The notes under the pieces are model-generated. The model ran no database searches and was not told where the DNA came from. It was given only the letters and a program-made list of their open reading frames with translations. The position numbers were made by a program, and so were the translations under genes. From contig CAJNDT010002902.1 of the NCBI GenBank assembly GCA_905221615.1, forward strand, positions 372,001 to 436,000: a stretch of DNA of 64,000 nt. Direction: 5' to 3'. Source of the DNA: Symbiodinium sp. CCMP2592 (taxonomy: Eukaryota; Sar; Dinophyceae; Suessiales; Symbiodiniaceae). Shown here in pieces: positions 48,574-56,150 of the stretch. Positions within the stretch are counted from its first letter, which is position 1. Each line of letters opens with the position of its first letter.

Positions 48574-48739
48574 CATGGTCAAGGAGGACATCGCGATCGC
48601 TGGGGGAAACGTCGAGCCCCAGGAGACCAAGCAGGCTGAGACGACCGCCGAGGGCAGCGTCGAGCCAAAGGAAGAAGCTTCATCAGTGCTTCCCAGCACG
48701 TGGATTCCCAAGCTTGGTATCTTCGGACCGAAGCAGTAG
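48500..48739 (+). pseudogene. Displaced acidic C-terminal tail of the coiled-coil gene
   Basis: The frame starting at 48500 encodes KVSSKKKPTADSEIKEDE, two EDxAIAGG units, EPQETKQAETTAEGSVEPKE and a terminal WIPKLGIFGPKQ before TAG. Composition and motif repetition make it a better C-terminus than the Arg-rich end in the upstream frame. Confidence 0.45.
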
Positions 48740-49594
48740 CATCTTTGACACATCAAGCCGAGCAGATGACATCTGAGGACGGAGGCGCTTGGCTTCCTAT
48801 CTCAGCTTCGGGTGCTTTTTGGTTTTGTCCTGGAAAAGGATCGGCTCGCATTTCGTGTACATACTGCAAGACGGGCCTAGGCATAGGACAGAGCTTATGT
48901 CGTCTGACTCCGTTCCCGACGTGTTGGAGTCTTTTCTCTTCGTCGGTTGGTTCAGATCACCGACGATTGCTTTGCGAGCTGGTTATTGTCTTTCGGGCTT
49001 CTCGAGAAGCATAAGTCCCGACTCTGCTGTACAGGCAAGGGCCCTCGCTCTCGCAAACTTTTGTTGAAAGACCTGAACACACTGCCGTGTCGAAAGATGC
49101 TCCGACTTGGTTGCTTTTCTGCTCGCATCTAGTCATCGTAACAGCACCACATGCCCCTCCCCACCGCCCTGGTGCCCAGGTCGCCTGAACTTTCGACGAA
49201 TTGAAGCCTGCAGCATTGCACTAGAGCATTTACCCCGATCCTGTTCGACATCTATCAGTTCAGGCTGCCCCCAGCTCTCGCTTGAGTTCTACCGCTGGTA
49301 ATTTGTTTCTGCGGGTACTTGATCTCGTGACGTTTCGGTCAGGTCTCCTTGGCTTCAGCTTCGACGAGAGCGGGAGGTGCATTCCCGAAGGCAGCATTAG
49401 GCCGATGAGCTTGTTCTCACACTTGATGTGATGCGGTTGCCCTCTCAAGCATTTTGCTGCGTATGACCTGTCGTCCATTCAACTCGGACACAGGGTAGTA
49501 GGATTGGGGGAAGAACGAGTGAGTTCATTCGCTTCGCTGGATCTAGGATGTGATCGGACAGGAATAAAAATCCTTATTTCTGAATTCACGATCC
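48740..49594. other. Non-coding DNA upstream of the DNA polymerase gene
   Basis: No convincing gene. An AT-rich segment (GGAATAAAAATCCTTATTTC near 49560-49580) lies immediately before the polymerase ATG and could hold its promoter. Confidence 0.4.
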
Positions 49595-52500
49595 ATGGCT
49601 GACCACGCTCCCTTGAGAGTGCGTGCCGTGCCGCTCCGGCGCAATGAGTCATACTTCTTGAGGCAGGTGGCAATCGACAGGCCGGGAGGCACCGTTCAGC
49701 TCGACGACCTGAGGGCCCTCAGACACGAGTTAGATGAGCACCTTCGCATGCAGCTGTACTTCACGGTCAAGATGAAGTTCCAGCTTGAAGCTATTTTGCC
49801 AGATGCTGATCTGGACGCTGATGGGAACGTGGTGGCCCTCGAATCGCGTGAGAGCTACTTGCTGTCACCTGCTCCTTGGGTGGTCGCACCGGATGCTGAC
49901 ATCGAGAGGCGGCTCACCAGCATCGTGGAGACTGCGCGGGAGAAGGTGGAGCAACACATGGAGGCTGCAGCCCTGCGTGGGAGTGGTGATCTCATCGGAG
50001 GGATCCGTCAGGTCTACATCCTCGTCTCTCCCGGCGCCGAGATGGCTCGCCTTCCTCCTGCGCCTGCTGTGGGGAACCAGCCTGTTGGCACCTTTGTGAG
50101 GCTTCCTCCGGAGTTGGAGCGCAAGAAGTGCTTTTGGAATCCACAGACCACAGACCACAGCTGCTTCGCGTGGTGCATTAGGGCGGCCTTGCTTGGTGTG
50201 GAGAATCTTGACCGCGTAAAGCGACGGTGCCTGGCCCGTCTTACCGACTCCATGCTCTTCCAGGAAGGGTACGCGCCGGTCCATGGGCAACACAAAAAGC
50301 ATCGAGCCGAGGTGGTACCGTGCAACTTCGGGTTCGACTTCTCCTGCTTGCCAGCTGGGGATAGGGGAGTGACCTGGAGCGACGTAGAGGAGTTCGAGCG
50401 CATCAATGGGTACCGTCTTCGTATCTTCGTGTGGGAGTGGCGTAAGGTGGAGTGGCGACAGCAGACCGTCTACGAGACCGTCTTTGAGAGGGTGATTGTC
50501 AGGGAGCCCAAGCTGATGAACCATCCCTTCGAGAAGGAGATCCATCTCCTTCGTCATGAGAATCACTTCTTCTACATCTGGAACTTCAATGCCTTCATGA
50601 GCAACCAAGGCACACGCTTGCAGGGCACGCAGCGGACTCACCACCACACCCTGCATGTGTGCCCCTGCTGCCGAGCAGGGTTCCAAAAAGAAGAGAACCT
50701 GGAGCTTCACCGCCAGACACCTTGCAATTTCGACCCCTCCAAGCGGGGGTCGACGCTGAGGATGCCGAAGACGCTGGAGGACGGGAGTTTCGAGGAGGTG
50801 GTGTTCTACAATCCTGGTGCCTCCGCAGAGCTCGCTCCCTTGGTGATGTACGCCGACCTCGAGGTTGAGTCACAGCCGGCGCCTACAGAGCAAGTTGCCC
50901 GGCACACAGTCTGCCTGCAGGAGAATGTGCTCTCAGCTGCCTATGCGGCGGTGGGACGTAACGGTTACGTGCCGAAGAAGCGAGCGTTTCTGACGACCCG
51001 GCGGGAGGTTGGAGAGCACCGTTTCGCAGCTGTGGAGCGCATGCTGACGGAGATGCGACGAGAGGGGGAGCGATACTTGCTGTGGAAGAAGCGCACAAAC
51101 GTTCCACCCCGTCTTACTGCGGAGGAACAGCGGACCTTCGACGAGGCTGATCACTGCTCCACGTGCAAGATCAAGTTTGAGATTGACCATGAGCAGCGAC
51201 AGAAAGTGTGTCATCATGAACATGGTACGGGCCGCTTCCTAGCGGCGATATGCAAGCGTTGCAATGGGAAGATAGTGCAACCAAGAACGATTCCGGTGAT
51301 GCTGCATAACGGCGGGTGTTACGACTTTCGTTTCATCCTGCGGTGCTTGGCGTGGATGCGACGGAGAAGCCAAGACGAAGCGAAAGCGAACTTGCAGAAC
51401 CTTGAGCAGCTCGCCGACGATGACCTCTACGACTACCTCGAGAGCTTCAGTGATGACGAGTCCGAGGACGAGGATGCTATTCCGATGGAGCAGGTGGAGG
51501 AGGCGATGGTGGACAAACCGTGGCACAAGCTCAAACTGTCAGTGTTGTTCAAGACCGGAGAGAAGATGCTATCCTTCCGCATCGGGTGCCTTTGCTTTAT
51601 CGACACTATGAACTTCTACAAGGCCAGTTTGGGTTCTCTGATGGACGATCTGAAAAAGACGAACCCAGACAACCCTTCCCAAGTCTTTCGTCTGATGAGT
51701 GAGATTCATCCAGAGCTTCAGGAGGCTGCCTTGACAGAAGAGCGGTGTCGTAGGTTGCATCGGTACTTCGCGCCGGAGCGGAGCTTCGAGGAGATCGACA
51801 AGGAGCAGTTCTCGAGATGGACCTGGGAGCTTTTGCTTCGGAAACTCCCTATGCCATTTGAGTGGATGAACGGACCGGAAATCTGGCAGCTCCCACCCGT
51901 GTGGCACATTGATGCTTACAGGTCGTCATTGAACGGTGACTCGGAGGAGGACCTTCGCAACAAGCACCGCCTGCTCCGCGAGACGTGCGAAGTCTTGGGG
52001 TTCGAGGACTTCAGACGCGTTCACAACACCTACCTCTTTATGGATCTGTCCCTTGCGGACGTCATAGAGACGTTCCGAACGGTGTTCCACGCGCGCTTCG
52101 GTCTTGACCCAGCGCAGTTCGTCTCGCTCCCTTCGGCGGCCTACGAGGCCATGCTTCGTGGCTGCCTGACGTGCAAGCGCGTGCGACGAGTGACCAGCCC
52201 TGCCATCTACGAGTGCCTGCGCGATGTCATGATGGGCGGGCTCTCGGCCATCTTCACCCCTCATCGTCGTGCAAACTCCCCGGAGTTGGGTGATCACTAC
52301 GACCCCGAGAGGCCACATAGTTACCTGTTGACCCTGGACGTCTCCTCGATGTACCCGGCAATCATGTGCGAACCCATGCCGGTTGATGGGGGCATGTTTG
52401 TGCACTTGCCTGACAGCAGGCTGGAACGTATCAAGTGGGCATACAAGACCTTGAGCGGAATCGACTACATGGGAAGCAAGGAGAAGGAGAGCTTCCTCTT

Positions 52501-53806
52501 TGTCGTTGATTATTCCTTCCCGTTGGAGAAGCATGATCAAATCGACTGGCCTCCACCATGCCGCATGACTGTTTCAAAAGACCAGCTTTCCTCATTCACC
52601 CACGAGCTCATGGCGAAGAACGGGCTACAGTGCAGCAAGGTTCCAAAATTAGTCCCCTTCTTAGGGGCCCACAAGGAAGAAGGGGTGGATGGAAAACGTT
52701 TGGCCTTTCTTGTGTCCGTCTTGGGTGCCCGACTCGACAAGGTCCATCGCGTCATCAAATTCAGATGCGAACCTTTTCTCGCCAGTTGGATCAAGAGCTG
52801 TTATAGTGATCGCTTGGAGCTGAAACGACAGGGTCGAGGGGTCGAGGCCGAAATGCTCAAATTGGTCATGAATTCCATGTATGGGAAGCTGGTGCAGCGT
52901 TGCGAGCAGTGCCGCTGCAGCAAGGTCTTCACCGACGGGGCCAAGTTTGTTCGCGCTGCCAACGGCCACCGCATGTGCGACTTGGACTGGTTCGGGGAGG
53001 ATGAAGACTTCATGGGCGTGGTGCAGGACCTTGGCAGGGTCGTCGTCCAGAAGAGCTTGGTTCAGACTGGGCATCGGGTTTTGGAACTCTCCAGACTCAT
53101 GATGATGAAGTACCATTATCTCGGAGTCAAGAAGCTGTTCCCACAGGCACTGCCCATGTCGACTGACACCGACTCTGCCGCGTACTACATCGAGTGCGCT
53201 GAGGATCCTATGCATGCCATGGCTGCTGCTAACGAGACAGGTGGCTTCCCCTGCTACTTCGACTTGGCCAAGGACCTGGTGGGGAAGAAGGACGCAGCCG
53301 TGTCGTTGCAGCACCTGACGCCACGGCAACAGGAAATCGCCTTCGCCAGGGCTGGTGAGCTCGGGGGCTTTGGGATGGAATATCTGCCGGTCAGGATCGT
53401 TGAGCAGGTCGGTCTTCGCGCCAAGTTGTACTCGATCCTGTTCTCGGATCCGCTCAAGGGAAAGCGGAGCAAGCAGCGGGCCAAAGGTGTGATGAAAAGG
53501 GTCATGCCCGGGCACGAGGACTACGTGGAATGCATGAACACCGGCTACGAAAGCTCTGTGGAGTTCACTCAGATGGTCTCCCATCACTTCCACATGGCAG
53601 TGGAGCGGCGGCGGAAGAAAGCTCTTTCCCCCTTCAACGACAAGGTCTACCAACTGGACTCCGAAAGTGCTCGTCCCTTAGGACATTGGCGTAACAGTCA
53701 ATGCCTCACTGCCTTAGTTCATGCCTTGGATCCTGCTGGGAAGCCGTTCCAGCTCATTATGTTGTATTTGCAAGGTCGGGCAGACTTTGAGCCCGTGCAT
53801 GCGTAG
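49595..53806 (+). CDS. Protein-primed-type family B DNA polymerase (Polinton-like)
   Basis: 1,403 residues from the ATG at 49595. Order: an N-terminal region with DHSCFAWCIRAALLG (Cys 190), the Cys-containing domain seen before the exonuclease in Polinton polymerases; a zinc finger CPCCRAGFQKEENLELH (about 355-372); Exo I MYADLEVE (Asp 421, Glu 423); a Cys/His insertion CSTCKIKFEIDHEQ...CKRCNGK (from 521), like HNH/endonuclease-VII zinc modules; Exo II HNGGCYDFRFIL (Asp 577); Exo III DTMNFYKASLGSL; motif A LDVSSMYP (Asp 915); motif B LVMNSMYGKL (Asn 1093); motif C STDTDSAAYY (Asp 1191, 1193); LRAKLYSIL. All polymerase and exonuclease acids are present, so it could be active. It would replicate the element using a protein primer. 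No introns or breaks. Confidence 0.85.
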   Translation: MADHAPLRVRAVPLRRNESYFLRQVAIDRPGGTVQLDDLRALRHELDEHLRMQLYFTVKMKFQLEAILPDADLDADGNVVALESRESYLLSPAPWVVAPDADIERRLTSIVETAREKVEQHMEAAALRGSGDLIGGIRQVYILVSPGAEMARLPPAPAVGNQPVGTFVRLPPELERKKCFWNPQTTDHSCFAWCIRAALLGVENLDRVKRRCLARLTDSMLFQEGYAPVHGQHKKHRAEVVPCNFGFDFSCLPAGDRGVTWSDVEEFERINGYRLRIFVWEWRKVEWRQQTVYETVFERVIVREPKLMNHPFEKEIHLLRHENHFFYIWNFNAFMSNQGTRLQGTQRTHHHTLHVCPCCRAGFQKEENLELHRQTPCNFDPSKRGSTLRMPKTLEDGSFEEVVFYNPGASAELAPLVMYADLEVESQPAPTEQVARHTVCLQENVLSAAYAAVGRNGYVPKKRAFLTTRREVGEHRFAAVERMLTEMRREGERYLLWKKRTNVPPRLTAEEQRTFDEADHCSTCKIKFEIDHEQRQKVCHHEHGTGRFLAAICKRCNGKIVQPRTIPVMLHNGGCYDFRFILRCLAWMRRRSQDEAKANLQNLEQLADDDLYDYLESFSDDESEDEDAIPMEQVEEAMVDKPWHKLKLSVLFKTGEKMLSFRIGCLCFIDTMNFYKASLGSLMDDLKKTNPDNPSQVFRLMSEIHPELQEAALTEERCRRLHRYFAPERSFEEIDKEQFSRWTWELLLRKLPMPFEWMNGPEIWQLPPVWHIDAYRSSLNGDSEEDLRNKHRLLRETCEVLGFEDFRRVHNTYLFMDLSLADVIETFRTVFHARFGLDPAQFVSLPSAAYEAMLRGCLTCKRVRRVTSPAIYECLRDVMMGGLSAIFTPHRRANSPELGDHYDPERPHSYLLTLDVSSMYPAIMCEPMPVDGGMFVHLPDSRLERIKWAYKTLSGIDYMGSKEKESFLFVVDYSFPLEKHDQIDWPPPCRMTVSKDQLSSFTHELMAKNGLQCSKVPKLVPFLGAHKEEGVDGKRLAFLVSVLGARLDKVHRVIKFRCEPFLASWIKSCYSDRLELKRQGRGVEAEMLKLVMNSMYGKLVQRCEQCRCSKVFTDGAKFVRAANGHRMCDLDWFGEDEDFMGVVQDLGRVVVQKSLVQTGHRVLELSRLMMMKYHYLGVKKLFPQALPMSTDTDSAAYYIECAEDPMHAMAAANETGGFPCYFDLAKDLVGKKDAAVSLQHLTPRQQEIAFARAGELGGFGMEYLPVRIVEQVGLRAKLYSILFSDPLKGKRSKQRAKGVMKRVMPGHEDYVECMNTGYESSVEFTQMVSHHFHMAVERRRKKALSPFNDKVYQLDSESARPLGHWRNSQCLTALVHALDPAGKPFQLIMLYLQGRADFEPVHA

Positions 53807-54060
53807 CTGCGTAGCTTCTTCCGCGGTCAGGCTCGCTTGCCTCCTTCCGCGCTGCTGTGTTCCTTTTGCACAGACAACACAGCTTTTAACCCGCTTCGCA
53901 AAAAAATGCGATGAGCGGTACAGACGGTACAGTGGCCACAGCTCCGTTCCTGTTGTTGGCTTGGACAATGGGAGGTGGCAGACGGCACCGAACCAGCTGC
54001 AGTACGGCTAGCTGATGCAAAACCTGCCTGCTTGCTCCTTTCTTGTTCGCACGGATGTTT
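53807..54060. other. Convergent intergenic gap between polymerase and integrase
   Basis: 254 bp between the stops of two convergent genes. No hairpin terminator or TIR was recognised. Confidence 0.4.
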
Positions 54061-54843
54061 TCATGGAAGTGGTGCTGGACCTGGTGCAAGACGTACTTCC
54101 CTAGCTGCTCGGAGGTTCCGCGCTTCTCTGGAGTCTAATGCCGGTCTCCCTTCTGCCACCGCCTTGCGCAGGTCGCGCCTCACCATCTTGCTTCCAGTCC
54201 ATCCCTGCAGCGTGAAGAGAGGTCCCATGTCAGTGTATTCGATGTGCGAGATGACGTAGGTTTGTTCGCTCCAGGCTGTTTCAGTGACCCTGTAGGCTCC
54301 CCGACCCTCCCTAGGTTTTACCCGAACCCGAACCCGATCGCCCACAGCCAGCTGCTCGCGAGGTGGTGCAGCTCGCTTGGCCTGGGCGATCATCGTCTGC
54401 CTGGCACGCTCTGCTTTCGCGGGATCTGTGTAAGCTTGGTTTGGAGTCACTCCCGTGCCAGCGTGTGCCCTGTTGTTGTACTGTGCCAGGACATCGGGAA
54501 GCAACTGGTACCACCTGTTCCTGGCAGCCAGGCCTGCTGAGATCCTGCGAACAAGTGCTTCCTTGAGAGTCCTGATTGCCCGCTCGACAAAGTAGGCGTG
54601 TCCTCTTGATACCACCTTGTCGATGTCAAAATAATCGAGTTTCTGCTTGAACTCAGCCTTGAATTCTGTACCATCGTCTGTGTAGACGTAGGAAGGGATT
54701 CCCAAGTCTCGGATTATTTGTCGCCAGGCTGTCGCTGCAGCTGGAGCGGTCTTGGAAGCTAGGGGTACTGCGGAGGCTTTTTTGGTGAAGGTGTCGACCG
54801 CCACCATCATGTAACGGTAGGGCGTCGAGGAGAAGGCTTTGGC
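54061..54843 (-). CDS. Retroviral-type (rve) integrase, N-terminus truncated
   Basis: 249 residues from the ATG at 54810; the frame is open to a stop at 54844-54846. The RNase-H-fold core begins YRYMMVAVDTFTKK (first Asp), then VYTDDGTEF (second Asp) and YFVERAIRTLK (Glu). I count 30 residues between the second Asp and the Glu, shorter than the usual 35. The C-terminal part (LAVGDRVRVRVKPREGRGAY) is the SH3-like DNA-binding domain of Polinton/retroviral integrases. The N-terminal zinc-binding (HHCC) region is missing: the coding sequence ends at a spliced-leader-like string. In Polintons this enzyme joins element ends to host DNA. It is convergent with the polymerase, and probably inactive. 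Confidence 0.75.
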   Translation of the reverse strand, partial: AKAFSSTPYRYMMVAVDTFTKKASAVPLASKTAPAAATAWRQIIRDLGIPSYVYTDDGTEFKAEFKQKLDYFDIDKVVSRGHAYFVERAIRTLKEALVRRISAGLAARNRWYQLLPDVLAQYNNRAHAGTGVTPNQAYTDPAKAERARQTMIAQAKRAAPPREQLAVGDRVRVRVKPREGRGAYRVTETAWSEQTYVISHIEYTDMGPLFTLQGWTGSKMVRRDLRKAVAEGRPALDSREARNLRAAREVRLAPGPAPLP

Positions 54844-54848
54844 TCAAG
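54834..54848 (+). other. Spliced-leader-like relic
   Basis: AAGGCTTTGGCTCAAG at 54833-54848 ends with 11 bases (TTTGGCTCAAG, 54838-54848) identical to the 3' end of the dinoflagellate spliced leader. It marks where the integrase coding sequence stops and the plus-strand ORF region starts. Confidence 0.55.
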
Positions 54849-54936
54849 CACGATCTCCACGCGATCAAAGCTGGGTGTCGTAGGGTAGGACGGCTGCCAA
54901 CAGTGCTTGCCGTTTAGAAAAAGCTGTGCTCCAGTG

Positions 54937-55989
54937 ATGGCTCCGTCGTCCGGTGGCATGGCGCGCGACTACTACATGCACAAGTTGAAGTACATACTCG
55001 ACACGACCCCTGAACTTTCCCTACCCAAAGTTCCAGAGAAATCACATGTTCCATACTTCGCCGTTTGGGTTGACGGTCGAAAGTTGCGGTTTCCCTTCGA
55101 GAAGGGCAACCTCTCTGGTACTACGCCTTTGTGGAGAATCCATGCCATTTTGGCACAACAGAAACATGAAGCAATGAGGGAAGTCCTGCGCCTTCGGGTG
55201 TTGGATGGCACACATGTTTCGAGTGAAATTGCACATGCTGTTCATGTCCCTGACTGCCATGACCCTGCAAGTGATGAGCGTGACCTCTTCCTGTGCAGCT
55301 GTTTGTGGCGACGTGGACTTCTGTATGGTGTGTGCCTAGAGACAGGCTGCGTTGACAGCCCACCCAGGCTCTCCAAGGAGGGCCCAGCCTGCAGATTGCG
55401 GGCTTTCGCGAGCAATGTCGACAAGGAGGGCGGGACAGCTGCTGGGACCAAGGAGGGTGACTGCCACCCCACGATCCGCGGCGGCCCTTCTGCTGCAGAA
55501 GTCGAGGAGGCTTTCCTGGACAATGCAAGGAAGTGCCCTGACCTGGAGGTTGTTGCCGGTGCTTTTGCTAGGAGCAGCCTTGGTGTCAGGACGGGGCAAG
55601 GCTTGACGACGATGGACCTCACAGGCCCTGATCGAGCTGCGGAAGACAGCGAAGGTGGCGGCCAGTTCTTCTACCCAGCCCCGGGGATTCTGCAGGACCA
55701 CTCCAACAAGCCCGTGACCGTGTTTCAGGACAACCTCTTCTTGAAACGAGATGGTCGCGACAAGGAGTGCCAACCTGCATGCAGTGATGACAGAGGTGAC
55801 CAGTTACTCATCAGGAGCGACATGATTCAAGACAGCAGCCACCATGTAGGCATAGCAAGTGTGACTGATTTCAAGACTCAGAACAAGACCCGCAAAGGGC
55901 AAAGAAGTGAGCTTACGGCCAGCCCCATCCCCTGTGAAAACTGGTCGAAACAAGAAAATGAAGAGCCCGAGGCCACTCCCGAGCCCTAA
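54937..55989 (+). CDS. Hypothetical protein after the spliced-leader relic
   Basis: 350 residues from the ATG at 54937 (MAPSSGGMARDYYMHKLKYI), 88 nt after the relic; the frame is open 10 codons further up. The first ~130 residues look ordered (VPYFAVWVDGRKLRFPFEKG; LWRIHAILAQQKHEAMREVL). The rest is Gly/Ser/Asp-rich and less structured. No family was recognised. It is either a retrogene copied from a trans-spliced mRNA or the first ORF of LINE-C, which follows on the same strand 160 nt downstream. A minus-strand reading of the same DNA is less protein-like. Confidence 0.4.
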   Translation: MAPSSGGMARDYYMHKLKYILDTTPELSLPKVPEKSHVPYFAVWVDGRKLRFPFEKGNLSGTTPLWRIHAILAQQKHEAMREVLRLRVLDGTHVSSEIAHAVHVPDCHDPASDERDLFLCSCLWRRGLLYGVCLETGCVDSPPRLSKEGPACRLRAFASNVDKEGGTAAGTKEGDCHPTIRGGPSAAEVEEAFLDNARKCPDLEVVAGAFARSSLGVRTGQGLTTMDLTGPDRAAEDSEGGGQFFYPAPGILQDHSNKPVTVFQDNLFLKRDGRDKECQPACSDDRGDQLLIRSDMIQDSSHHVGIASVTDFKTQNKTRKGQRSELTASPIPCENWSKQENEEPEATPEP

Positions 55990-56150
55990 CCCGCCACCGG
56001 CCCGTTCTGGGCCCCCCTCTGGTAGCTTCGACTGTTGCCATGGCAAGCGGCGGAATGGACTCGGCGGCCAGAGCTTTATCGACTTCGGTGACGGTGTTGA
56101 GGACTCGAGATGGGATCGCAAAACGATGATCGTCTGGGAGGACAACCAAG

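Noticed and set aside
52661-53653. 330-codon minus-strand ORF within the DNA polymerase gene
   Set aside because: Antisense to conserved polymerase motifs B and C; no independent motif.
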